Numbered from the stretch's first letter, positions 1 through 7,036 are shown. The stretch is DNA of 18,748 bases from Amoebophilaceae bacterium (GCA_023257955.1 JALRAY010000016.1:1-18748); one strand, 5' to 3'. The notes: generated by a model from the letters alone, not told the origin. A program made the numbers and translations.

Positions 1-336
1 ATGCAAGTCTCCGCGAAGCTAGCATCTTGTGGCGTGATGGGTACCATCTGCTGGAAGGGCAATAATATTCGACAGGCAACCTTACTATATATTCCTAGAT
101 ATCTGCATGTTGCTATAGGAGATAAAGTGGTAACTTCGGGTTACAATAGCACCTTTCATGAAGGCATACCTATTGGAGAAGTTACCCAAGTGAATCTAGC
201 GCATGCAGCCGATTTTTATGAGATAACCGTAGAGCTGAGTACAGACTTTAGTGCTTTGCAGCATGTGTATGTGCTCAAGAACAATAGCAGCAGCGAAAGA
301 GATGCTTTAGAAAATCGCTTTAAGCCCGGGAAGTAA
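1..336 (+). CDS. mreC: Rod shape-determining protein MreC, C-terminal part (5' end outside window)
   Basis: MreC is a membrane-anchored periplasmic scaffold that links MreB to the elongation-phase peptidoglycan synthases. The 111 residues read from the first base without interruption and match the C-terminal beta-barrel half of MreC: the run VAIGDKVVTSGYNSTFHEGI followed by PIGEV, then the FYEITVELSTDFSALQHVYV strand region, is typical of the family. MreC proteins are usually about 250-300 residues, so the N-terminal anchor and coiled coil lie upstream of the window; the ATG at base 1 is probably internal. The charged tail after residue 95 ends at TAA. No terminator is visible in the 69 bases before the next ORF, so read-through is possible. 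Retention of MreC agrees with the other wall genes here (dapF, M23 peptidase, bactofilin). Family assignment is firm; only the true start is unknown. Confidence 0.88.
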   Translation: MQVSAKLASCGVMGTICWKGNNIRQATLLYIPRYLHVAIGDKVVTSGYNSTFHEGIPIGEVTQVNLAHAADFYEITVELSTDFSALQHVYVLKNNSSSERDALENRFKPGK

Positions 337-405
337 AACCATCATCTCTGTCAGTGAACTAACTTTAACTAATTTTATTTAATCATTTCATCAAACTTAA
401 ACTAT

Positions 406-636
406 ATGCTAAGACATTTTATCCGCCTCATCCTTTGTATTGCTTGCGTTTTGCAACTATGTAATTGTAAAAACCATGAACGACCTGAAGACCCTACCAA
501 GCAAAATAACACTCATCCCCCTAGTTCAACTACACCCGCACCGGGAGACGGTCCCGCACCGGGAGACGGTTCGGGACCGTCTCCCAGCCCCCCCGCAAGT
601 TCCGGTACCTGCAGGGGTAACCATGCAAAATGTTAA
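406..636 (+). CDS. Lipoprotein-type signal peptide and Pro-rich linker, out of frame with the macro domain that follows
   Basis: This 76-residue ORF begins with the only good ATG (406) of the locus. Residues 1-21 form a signal peptide: Arg/His at 3-7, a hydrophobic core LILCIACVLQL, then CNC, where C19 or C21 could be the lipidated cysteine, although the lipobox is not canonical. Residues 28-65 are a Pro/Ser/Thr/Gly linker containing two APGDG units encoded by an 18-bp tandem repeat. The frame ends at TAA shortly after a C7 tract (588-594). The macro-domain frame (440-1279) lies one base over and begins only at a TTG inside the signal-peptide region, so the two ORFs read naturally as one gene broken by a shift. 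Removing one C would fuse them without any stop. Whether this is a mutation, phase variation or programmed frameshifting cannot be told from one sequence. Confidence 0.65.
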   Translation: MLRHFIRLILCIACVLQLCNCKNHERPEDPTKQNNTHPPSSTTPAPGDGPAPGDGSGPSPSPPASSGTCRGNHAKC

Positions 637-1279
637 AATTGATGCCTCAGATAATTGGCTTAATGCGTTATTAATAGACCCGAATGGCAATCAAGCTGTC
701 GTCGTAAATGCGGCGAATACAGGTCTCGGTGGAGGTGGAGGAATTGATGGGGCTTTAGGAAACTGGGTAGAAGCTAAAGGAAAAACTAGGGTGTGGAAAG
801 ATAATAACGAAGTTAAGTCTCCCGTTGATGGTGCTCGTATGACGTCTGTAGAGGTAGGAAAGTTTGCTATGTGTCCTGTTTCTTTTGGAGATATTTACCT
901 AGCAGTAGGGCCACAACCTAGTGAAGTCACTACCTTAGCCAATATGTCTAACATGCTTGAAAACCTGTTTTATGACATGCTTGCAAAAGCACATACTGAA
1001 GGCAAAAAACAAATAGTCCTATGCGCTATTTCTACTTCAATCTTTGCAGGACCTGGTACAGAAAAAACTACTGGCCAAAGCTTTACAAAGGAACAATTTA
1101 TAAAAGCAGCATTCAATGGTGCACATAGGGGTATCAATAGATTCAAGACAGATTTCGCTGAAAGTTCCTTGCAGATTATTTTAAATGGTATAGACGGGGA
1201 TGGAACGCGCCTACCTAGTAATCAGGGGTTGGGGAGTACTAACCCCTATGTCTTGGTATATCAATACGCTCAATACTAG
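440..1279 (+). CDS. Macro-domain (ADP-ribose-binding) protein, probable body of a frameshifted lipoprotein
   Basis: Macro domains bind ADP-ribose and many hydrolyse ADP-ribosyl groups from proteins, nucleic acids or O-acetyl-ADP-ribose. The hallmark is the run VVVNAANTGLGGGGGIDGAL at residues 87-106 of this frame (N90 AAN, then the Gly-rich loop 95-101), followed by the second ligand loop AISTSIFAG at 196-204, equivalent to the family's AISTGIYG. An insertion of about 30 residues around 110-140 separates it from minimal macro domains. The frame opens with TTG at 440, and the first 50 residues are an out-of-frame reading of the signal peptide and linker at 406. Genuine sequence begins near residue 50 (PPQVPVPAG); in-frame ATGs at 476 and 623 are other possible starts. 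The rebuilt product would be an exported lipoprotein with a macro domain, so it would not meet cytoplasmic substrates. The domain call is strong; catalytic activity and expression are unknown. Confidence 0.72.
   Translation: MLAFCNYVIVKTMNDLKTLPSKITLIPLVQLHPHRETVPHRETVRDRLPAPPQVPVPAGVTMQNVKIDASDNWLNALLIDPNGNQAVVVNAANTGLGGGGGIDGALGNWVEAKGKTRVWKDNNEVKSPVDGARMTSVEVGKFAMCPVSFGDIYLAVGPQPSEVTTLANMSNMLENLFYDMLAKAHTEGKKQIVLCAISTSIFAGPGTEKTTGQSFTKEQFIKAAFNGAHRGINRFKTDFAESSLQIILNGIDGDGTRLPSNQGLGSTNPYVLVYQYAQY
535..570 (+). repeat. Two perfect tandem copies of an 18-bp unit in the linker of the macro-domain gene
   Basis: CCCGCACCGGGAGACGGT occurs at 535-552 and again at 553-570 without a mismatch. It encodes (P)APGDG units and is a multiple of three, so changes in copy number would alter linker length without a frame change. 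Its GGGAGACGGT half is also the left arm of the hairpin at 561-585. Confidence 0.9.
561..594 (+). other. Perfect 10-bp GC-rich hairpin followed by a C7 tract at the frame junction
   Basis: GGGAGACGGT (561-570) and ACCGTCTCCC (576-585) are exact reverse complements around the 5-base loop TCGGG. Two bases later comes CCCCCCC (588-594). The signal-peptide frame and the macro frame meet here: deleting one C, or a +1 ribosomal slip, passes from the first to the second. Hairpin and tract are direct observations; a regulatory role is inference. Confidence 0.8.
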
Positions 1280-1337
1280 GATGCCTAACTGCATATAGCA
1301 ACACGTAATTATCAACCTCAAGCACCTCACAGATGAT

Positions 1338-1841
1338 ATGCAGCTTACGCTTAGCAACATTATAGCCTTCCTCCAGCAAAAGCTTCCCCCCAACGCTGTA
1401 ATAACAGCGGTAGACAATACGACGCCATCGGGGATACAATTGCCTGGCGAATACATAGCTGAATCATGTAAATGGTTGCGTGAAGCGCCGCAATGCTATT
1501 TCGATTATTTAGCTTGTATAACAGCGGTAGATAATGGCACGAAAGTAGGAACGATAGACATCATCTATAATCTATATTCCATCCCTTACCATTACCAACT
1601 CATGATGCAAACAACGGTGCCTAGGATGAATGTTGATGGAACGTTGCCTCAAATCCCTACGGTGAGTCATATATGGGAAGCTGCTAATTGGCACGAAAGA
1701 GAAGCCTATGATTTGGTGGGGATTGATTTTACGGGGCATACAGACTTGAGGCGCATCTTAATGCCTGCGGATTGGCAAGGGCATCCTTTGCGGGAAGATT
1801 ATAACCAACCTACGCACTATCACGAGATGCCTACAGATTAG
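1338..1841 (+). CDS. nuoC: NADH-quinone oxidoreductase subunit C (30 kDa subunit)
   Basis: NuoC belongs to the peripheral arm of respiratory complex I, which couples NADH oxidation to quinone reduction and ion pumping at the inner membrane. The 30-kDa subunit signature is plain: WHEREAYDLVGIDFTGH at 118-134, LRRIL at 137-141, then MPADWQGHPLREDY at 142-155. The length of 167 residues fits a stand-alone NuoC rather than a NuoCD fusion. The start is an ATG at 1338, 58 bases after the macro-domain stop. No other nuo gene is present: mreC and the macro gene precede it and tRNA-Leu follows, whereas nuoC normally sits between nuoB and nuoD. The subunit looks intact, with no missing signature residue. 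It either works with nuo genes elsewhere in a rearranged genome or is a leftover; the window cannot tell which. Confidence 0.9.
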   Translation: MQLTLSNIIAFLQQKLPPNAVITAVDNTTPSGIQLPGEYIAESCKWLREAPQCYFDYLACITAVDNGTKVGTIDIIYNLYSIPYHYQLMMQTTVPRMNVDGTLPQIPTVSHIWEAANWHEREAYDLVGIDFTGHTDLRRILMPADWQGHPLREDYNQPTHYHEMPTD

Positions 1842-1910
1842 CATGCGTTGATAGATGGTAGTGCTAGGAGCGCGAGGGAGGTATAGATACCTGCTTGTAA
1901 GCAATAGTAG

Positions 1911-1942
1911 TTGTGATCATACGTTATAATCTCATATTTTTG
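1911..1942 (+). promoter_or_regulatory. Bacteroidetes-type promoter for tRNA-Leu
   Basis: A -7 box TATTTTTG (1935-1942) matches TAnnTTTG. A TTG at 1911-1913 lies 21 bases upstream as the -33 element. Transcription would start near 1949, about 20 bases before the tRNA. The match to the published Bacteroidetes consensus is by eye. Confidence 0.55.
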
Positions 1943-1969
1943 TACCCATCAAGTAGATGACTAGGCTTT

Positions 1970-2051
1970 GCACATGTGGTGGAATTGGTAGACACGCCAT
2001 CTTGAGGGGGTGGTGCCAAACGGTGTGGGGGTTCGAATCCCCCCATGTGCA
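1970..2051 (+). tRNA. tRNA-Leu (anticodon GAG)
   Basis: The acceptor stem GCACATG (1970-1976) pairs perfectly with CATGTGC (2044-2050), with discriminator A at 2051 and no encoded CCA. The anticodon stem CCATC/GGTGG (1997-2001/2009-2013, one G-T pair) encloses loop TTGAGGG, giving anticodon GAG at 2004-2006. The T arm GGGGG-TTCGAAT-CCCCC is perfect. A long variable arm (about 2014-2026) marks a class II tRNA, as expected for leucine. It reads CUC/CUU codons. Confidence 0.93.
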
Positions 2052-2371
2052 CTTCACCGATTACTACACCACACAAGCATACATATCTTCTTATGGCCTT
2101 TTGCAAGCCTGGCATCATCTGAAGAATTCCTTACAACTGAACCTCAACCTCATTTTTAAGCATGTAAAATATCAGTTCAAGTGATACTCAATATTTTTAT
2201 AAATCCAGGTGCGGAATGTCCGGTAACATGTAACAAGGGTTATTACGCTTAGCCGCCATATAGAACGCAATAGCCTTAATGTTCAAAAGCTAAAGTCAGT
2301 CTATGGGTGTCATAAGCTGACTTTTTGTGTTATTGTGAATGTATCCTTTGCCTTTGGTTTTAGGGGTAGCG
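2052..2371. other. Intergenic stretch between tRNA-Leu and the end of secA
   Basis: No intact gene is seen. On the minus strand a 30-codon open stretch (2289 down to 2197) reads NIKAIAFYMAAKRNNPCYML and then PDIPHLDL before a stop. Its composition looks protein-like and could be the tail of a lost gene, but it is too short to identify. A terminator hairpin lies at 2292-2324. Confidence 0.4.
2292..2324. terminator. Bidirectional hairpin terminator downstream of secA
   Basis: AAAGTCAG (2292-2299) and CTGACTTT (2317-2324) form a perfect 8-bp stem with a 17-base loop. On the plus strand it is followed by TT-GTGTT, giving TTTTT across the stem end. On the minus strand, about 50 bases past the secA stop, the stem is followed by AGCTTTTG. 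It probably ends secA transcripts and may also stop read-through from tRNA-Leu. Confidence 0.6.
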
Positions 2372-5300
2372 TTATTCTTTTTTTACGCAAACACATTTAC
2401 CTGCAGCTATATCCTGCTCCACATTCTTGAATTTTACATCTTCCTGCACACTGCCATCTTTGTATTGCACAGTCACGCGTTGATTCCTATATACTTTCTG
2501 GGACTTAATAGGCTGTGGTTTGGGCTTTTCTACTAAGGCGTCTGCGTCATTAGTGATAAAATCCTGTTTATGTTCTTCCAGCGATACATTCGCATGTTGC
2601 GCAGCTAATATAGCTTCTTCACGTATGCCTTTGTAGGTTAGTAATGGCTGTGTGGTAAAGAGGTATGCTATAATGGCTTCATCTATTTTGGCGATCATAG
2701 CGGCAAACAGTTTGTAAGACTCAAATTTGTAGATTAATAGCGGGTCTTTTTGTTCATAGGAGGCATTCTGTACCATCTGCTTGAGCTCATCCATATTACG
2801 CAGGTGTTCTTGCCAGTAATAATCAATGTAGTGAATGGTTACTACTGCTTCTAAGGCTTTCATTAACGCTTCTCCCGGTTTTTCTATAAAATGAGTCACG
2901 CTGACGGGAGCGTCTAATTGCAGTTCGCCGTTGGTGAAGCTGAATAAGAAATAGGCTGCTTGCTTCGCTTCTAGCTGTTGCCGTAAGCCATCTTGTATGT
3001 GGGATAATTGCTCTTGTAGCGCCTGCCATTTATTTTGGTAGGTAGTTAGCAAAGCTTGATAAATGATTTCTGGTACTTGCTTGCTATTGAGTTCCGCAAA
3101 TGCTTCTGCGGACATGGAGAGCTTATCACAATGCAAGGTTGCTAGTTGTTGATTCAGTTCTTCATAAGCAGTGGTATGGTCTTGTTGATAGCTCCATTTT
3201 TTTGCTAGATCATATAATGCGGAAAGTGTTTGCAGGTGTACGCGTTGCCCCATCAATACGTGCTTCCTACGTTGGTAGATGATTGCTCTTTGCTTGTTCA
3301 ATTCATTATCATACTCCAAAAGCCTTTTTCGGGACCCAAAGTTGTTTTGTTCTACTTTCTTTTGCGCTCGCTCTATGGAATTGGTTATCATGCTATGCTG
3401 AATCATTTCCCCATCGTTGAGTCCTAGTTTATCCATCAACTTGGCTATACGCTCAGAGATAAACAACCGCATCAGACTATCTTCTAAGGAAACAAAGAAT
3501 TGCGAAGAGCCTACATCCCCTTGTCGACCTGCCCTTCCGCGTAGCTGCCTATCTACACGTCGTGACTCATGTCTTTCAGTGCCAAGGATGACTAAGCCTC
3601 CGGCTTGCCTGGATGCTTCACTGAGTTTGATATCTGTACCCCTACCGGCCATATTGGTAGCAATGGTTACGGTACTTGCTTGCCCTGCTTCAGCTATAAT
3701 AGCTGCTTCTTTTTGATGTTGCTTCGCATTCAGAACTTGGTGTTTGATTTTACGCAGTGTGAGCATCTTGCTGACAAGTTCGGAGATTTCTACGGAGGTG
3801 GTACCTACTAACACAGGACGACCTTTAGCGGATAAGGTATTGATCTCTTCGATAATGGCGGTAAACTTTTCACGCGCGGTCTTATAAATAATGTCTTCTT
3901 TATCCTCCCGAATCATTTTCTTATGGGTGGGTGTCACTACTACATCAAGGCGATATATATCGAAAAACTCGCCTGCTTCTGTTTCGGCAGTACCTGTCAT
4001 ACCTGCTAGTTTGCGATAGAGCCGGAAATAATTTTGTAGGGTGATAGTTGCATAGGTCTGCGATGCTTTTTCAATTTTCACACCTTCCTTGGCTTCAATA
4101 GCTTGATGAAGCCCATCGGAGTAACGTCTGCCTTCGAGTATGCGTCCGGTTTGTTCATCTACTATCTTTACTTTGCCATTCATGACTACGTAGTCTGTAT
4201 CATTTTCAAAGAGGGTATACGCTTTCAATAACTGTTGCGCCACATGGATCCGTTGTGCTTTGGTAGTATAGTCCTCAGTGAGTTTTTGTTTTTGCTGTTC
4301 GCGCTCCGTTAAGTCTAGGTTATCTTGACTTTCGATGGCAGCGAGGGAGGAGGCAATATCTGGCAAGATAAAGAAGTGAGCATCTTGCCCTGCTTCGGTC
4401 ATAAATTCTAATCCCTTTTCTGTGAGTTCTACGGAGTTATGTTTCTCATCGATGGTGAATAGGAGTTCTGCATCGGCTTCTGGCATTCGTCTCGCATGGT
4501 CTTGAATGTAGATGTTTTCTGTTTTATGGAGGAGTTGTTTGATGCCTGGTTCACTCAGGTATTTAATCAAAGGTTTATACTTAGGCAACCCTCTGTAGGC
4601 TCTAAATAAAGCTAATCCCGCTTGCGCTTCGTCGGTTTGCATGTTTTGTTTGGCGGCTTGTAAGAATTGATTCACCAATTGTTTCTGTGCTTCATACAGG
4701 CGGTGAATACGTGGTTTGAAGTCGATATAGTCGGCAGCGGTATCTTGTTCTACCGGGCCAGAGATGATCAATGGGGTTCTAGCATCATCTATCAACACAG
4801 AATCTACTTCATCCACAATGGCGTAGTGATGGGTTCCTTGTACGACTTCTTCTAGCCGGTTTGCCATGTTATCTCTTAGGTAGTCAAACCCAAATTCGTT
4901 GTTGGTTCCATAGATAATATCCGCTTGGTAGGCTTCTCTTCTTTTGACAGAATGAGGTTTAGTTTCGTCGATGCAGGCTACGCTTAAGCCATGAAACTGA
5001 AATAGAGGTTTATTCCACGCAGCATCCCGTTTGGCTAAGTAGTCATTGACGGTTACTACATGGACGCCTTTACCAACGAGGGCATTCAAGAATATAGGAA
5101 GGGTAGATACTAAGGTCTTACCTTCACCAGTGGCCATCTCTGCTATCTTTCCTTGGTGTAGGATGATTCCTCCCATCAACTGTTCATCATAGTGGATCAT
5201 ATCCCAGGTGATGAGACTGCCAGCTACTTCCCATTGATTGTGCCATATAGCTTTATCACCTTCTATTGTGATGCTTTTGTGGGTAGTTGCTAGGTATTTA

Positions 5301-5707
5301 TCATAGTCTGTGGCAGTGACTATCAGCTGGGTATTTTCTGTGAACCTGCGAGCAGTTTCTTTGACGATGGCAAAAGCTTTGGGTAGTATCTCTAGGAGTG
5401 TTTTTTCTAGTTTGGCATTATAGTCTTCTTGTAGTTCTTGTATTTGTTTGTTGATGCCATCTAATTGTTTGGGTGCTAATACATGGTCACGCTCTAGGTC
5501 GTTTTCTAAGGCTTGTATTTCTGTTGTAAAACCTAACAATTCTTCTTGCAAGTAGTTTTGTAGCGACTTGGTTTCCGCACGCAAGGCATCGTTACTAAGA
5601 GGGGCTAGCTGATGAAATGCTTCATCTATATTTTTGAGGTAGGGAAGTATGGCTTTTAGATCTCTTTCTGATTTGGTGCCAAATATTTTGGTGAAGATTT
5701 GTAACAT
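2372..5707 (-). CDS. secA: Protein translocase ATPase SecA
   Basis: SecA is the motor that drives unfolded preproteins through SecYEG at the inner membrane. The protein has 1,111 residues, longer than the roughly 900 of E. coli and in line with Bacteroidetes SecA. Nucleotide-binding domain 1 carries ATGEGKT (192-198, Walker A), VNDYLA (220-225) and DEVDSVLIDDARTPLIISGP (299-318, Walker B/DEAD-like). Further on are TDYVVMNGKVKIVDEQTGR and AGMTGTAETEAGEF, then the second motor domain with ATNMAGRGTDIKL and ERHESRRVDRQLRGRAGRQG. The helical wing and scaffold region follows. The start is ATG at 5707 with the typical MLQIFTKIFG opening. The C-terminus ends in VKFKNVEQDIAAGKCVCVKKE-type sequence and lacks the CxC...C(H/C) zinc tail that binds SecB in proteobacteria. 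All motor motifs are present, so the gene appears functional. No neighbour shares its transcript. Confidence 0.97.
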   Translation of the reverse strand: MLQIFTKIFGTKSERDLKAILPYLKNIDEAFHQLAPLSNDALRAETKSLQNYLQEELLGFTTEIQALENDLERDHVLAPKQLDGINKQIQELQEDYNAKLEKTLLEILPKAFAIVKETARRFTENTQLIVTATDYDKYLATTHKSITIEGDKAIWHNQWEVAGSLITWDMIHYDEQLMGGIILHQGKIAEMATGEGKTLVSTLPIFLNALVGKGVHVVTVNDYLAKRDAAWNKPLFQFHGLSVACIDETKPHSVKRREAYQADIIYGTNNEFGFDYLRDNMANRLEEVVQGTHHYAIVDEVDSVLIDDARTPLIISGPVEQDTAADYIDFKPRIHRLYEAQKQLVNQFLQAAKQNMQTDEAQAGLALFRAYRGLPKYKPLIKYLSEPGIKQLLHKTENIYIQDHARRMPEADAELLFTIDEKHNSVELTEKGLEFMTEAGQDAHFFILPDIASSLAAIESQDNLDLTEREQQKQKLTEDYTTKAQRIHVAQQLLKAYTLFENDTDYVVMNGKVKIVDEQTGRILEGRRYSDGLHQAIEAKEGVKIEKASQTYATITLQNYFRLYRKLAGMTGTAETEAGEFFDIYRLDVVVTPTHKKMIREDKEDIIYKTAREKFTAIIEEINTLSAKGRPVLVGTTSVEISELVSKMLTLRKIKHQVLNAKQHQKEAAIIAEAGQASTVTIATNMAGRGTDIKLSEASRQAGGLVILGTERHESRRVDRQLRGRAGRQGDVGSSQFFVSLEDSLMRLFISERIAKLMDKLGLNDGEMIQHSMITNSIERAQKKVEQNNFGSRKRLLEYDNELNKQRAIIYQRRKHVLMGQRVHLQTLSALYDLAKKWSYQQDHTTAYEELNQQLATLHCDKLSMSAEAFAELNSKQVPEIIYQALLTTYQNKWQALQEQLSHIQDGLRQQLEAKQAAYFLFSFTNGELQLDAPVSVTHFIEKPGEALMKALEAVVTIHYIDYYWQEHLRNMDELKQMVQNASYEQKDPLLIYKFESYKLFAAMIAKIDEAIIAYLFTTQPLLTYKGIREEAILAAQHANVSLEEHKQDFITNDADALVEKPKPQPIKSQKVYRNQRVTVQYKDGSVQEDVKFKNVEQDIAAGKCVCVKKE

Positions 5708-5773
5708 ATGTAAAGTTATAATATAGGATGATTTGTAAAATTTGATTAATAATGGTGATATATCCTCGTTTGT

Positions 5774-6004
5774 TCAAGTGCTATTTTGATTATAGCATAG
5801 CAACTGTTTATCTAGCGTTTTGGTACTCAATTTCATAGCATATGTATCCTCTTGATGATTATCAATGGTACACTTATAGACGACATCACTATGCAGCTGT
5901 TGTATTTCTTCGCTGATGAAACTTTTGTTTGTAAACAGAAGAGAATCCATATCTATTCTTTTAACAAGCCCTGGAGGCGCATAGTATAGGGGTATTTTTC
6001 TGCA
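5774..6004 (-). pseudogene. Remnant of an Rpn-family PD-(D/E)XK nuclease/transposase-like gene
   Basis: Rpn proteins (Transposase_31 family) are recombination-promoting nucleases that are often multicopy in symbiont genomes. The minus-strand open stretch reads LYYAPPGLVKRIDMDSLLF, then TNKSFISEEIQQLHSDVVYK and CTIDN. This follows the family pattern of LPP...I(D)xDSL....SFI.EEL....SDLVYK. The expected YxxLLxEHQS motif that should come next is replaced by unrelated sequence, and the frame stops at 5774. There are no N-terminal residues before a stop at 6005-6007. An ATG exists at 5950 but would give only 58 residues without the catalytic core. It is therefore a decayed fragment. The family call rests on remembered patterns, not on an alignment. 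Confidence 0.5.
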
Positions 6005-6153
6005 TCAGACGCATAGACTTCACTTTGCGTGAGAATGCGGTTAAAAAACTACTTCTAGCTTGGTCTGTTATTCTAGGTTTTTTTCCTCAGCTTCATGCGA
6101 TTTTCTAGGTTTCCCCTGCCTATTTCCTTCACTAGGGAAAGACTTTATATTAG

Positions 6154-6255
6154 TCAGCAATATCCGTAGCCAACTTGTAAGAGGGGGACTTGGGCTGCTA
6201 CTAAGACAACAGAGCTTATGGCTAAAAGTAATGAGCTGATTTTGCGTGAGGACAT
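6154..6255 (-). pseudogene. 33-codon signal-peptide ORF, probably a truncated secreted protein
   Basis: From ATG at 6255 the frame reads MSSRKISSLLLAISSVVLVA, then AQVPLLQVGYGYC and TGA. Basic residues at 4-5, a hydrophobic core at 8-20 and an Ala/Gln boundary give a convincing Sec signal peptide with almost nothing behind it. It lies 36 bases downstream of the methyltransferase stop on the same strand. Most likely it is the 5' end of a lost exported protein; a genuine micropeptide is possible but less likely. Confidence 0.35.
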
Positions 6256-6291
6256 AGGGTTTTTAAAAATTATGTTCGGGTAGACGCTTCT

Positions 6292-6981
6292 TCATTCTAC
6301 TTTGGTAAAAGTCCAAACAAAGGCAGGGGGGAGATTAAAAAGAACTAAGCCGCCAAAGGTTCTTTTAAAACCTGGTATCGTAGGTGGAGGTTTTATGCTA
6401 TAAGTAAACTGTACCAACTTGCCATGTGGCTTTAGTACGGTATGACATTTGTCAATGATAGCGATCGCTTGTTTTTTAGACAAGTTCTTTAAGGGTATTC
6501 CCGAGATAATAGCAGTTACTTTGCCGCTATTATCTCCTAAAATGTGTTGTAAATTAACTGCATCTCCCAGGATTGTTTGTACCCCTGGAAACCTTTCGGC
6601 CATATATTGCTTCAGTTCAGGGTCCAGCTCCACACACAGCAGCTGGTCAGGGGAAAGGCCAAGCTCTAGCAATAACAGAGTCCCAACTCCTGTACCTGGT
6701 CCCAATTCCACAAGCAAGGTTTCTGTGTTGCTGGATATGGGTAGTATCTGTCGGATCATGTGTTTGTAAAGCGCCCGGGAGCTTGGGGTGATCATCCCTA
6801 TTCTACCTGGTTCCTCCATCATCTTTTTAATTGCTAATCTGGATTCGCTTTTAAAAGCGATCAGTATACAACTAATTACAACAAGGAGGGGTATTGCCCC
6901 AAAGATCCGTTTTTTTTTCTGCATTCTATTTTTTACGGGTTTGAAAATGTATAAAGCTAAGGCTTCTTTGCAAAGATCCAT
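6292..6981 (-). CDS. Membrane-anchored SAM-dependent methyltransferase, PmtA-like
   Basis: This 229-residue protein resembles the phospholipid N-methyltransferase (PmtA/COG3963) branch of class I methyltransferases. It carries GRIGMITPSSRALYKHM (59-75), the family's N-terminal signature, then the SAM-binding motif VELGPGTGVG (91-100), an acidic ribose-binding position CVELDPEL (116-123) and GDAVNL (139-144). The usual SGxPLxN motif appears as SGIPLKNL (160-167), and the C-terminal VWTF resembles family members. PmtA members methylate phosphatidylethanolamine to phosphatidylcholine. An N-terminal hydrophobic segment (27-43) preceded by KKKR would anchor it in the membrane, which typical soluble PmtA lacks. 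Starts are possible at ATG 6981 or ATG 6924 (MQKKKR); both keep the anchor. It follows dapF by 55 bases on the same strand and is probably co-transcribed. The substrate is inferred; an rRNA-methyltransferase-like role cannot be excluded. Confidence 0.65.
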   Translation of the reverse strand: MDLCKEALALYIFKPVKNRMQKKKRIFGAIPLLVVISCILIAFKSESRLAIKKMMEEPGRIGMITPSSRALYKHMIRQILPISSNTETLLVELGPGTGVGTLLLLELGLSPDQLLCVELDPELKQYMAERFPGVQTILGDAVNLQHILGDNSGKVTAIISGIPLKNLSKKQAIAIIDKCHTVLKPHGKLVQFTYSIKPPPTIPGFKRTFGGLVLFNLPPAFVWTFTKVE

Positions 6982-7036
6982 AAGAAAAAACCATTGGAGG
7001 TGTTCTTTACCGTGTGAGCTATGGGTTTATGATAGT

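Larger units (their letters stand above)
5708..6291. other. 584-base gene-poor stretch upstream of secA
   Basis: No intact gene is present. It holds two recognisable scraps on the minus strand, an Rpn-like fragment (5774-6004) and a truncated signal-peptide ORF (6154-6255). Between them lies a short hydrophilic open stretch rich in Lys/Glu (GNRQGKPRKSHEAEEKNLE, near 6070-6140) that may be the tail of another lost protein. The secA promoter should lie in the last 100 bases; no clear TAnnTTTG box is seen there on the minus strand. Confidence 0.5.

Noticed and set aside
1879..1892. AGGTAT/ATACCT palindrome after nuoC as a terminator
   Set aside because: A 6-bp stem with a 2-base loop and no U tract is too weak.
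1957..2184. Open frames through the tRNA-Leu region on both strands
   Set aside because: They run through the complete tRNA structure and have no protein-like features.
3417..3811. Plus-strand open frames within secA
   Set aside because: They are antisense shadows of the second motor domain of SecA, whose reading frame is intact.
6908..6920. T9 homopolymer as a frameshift site in the methyltransferase gene
   Set aside because: The run encodes the KKKR segment and the frame continues correctly on both sides, so nothing suggests a shift.
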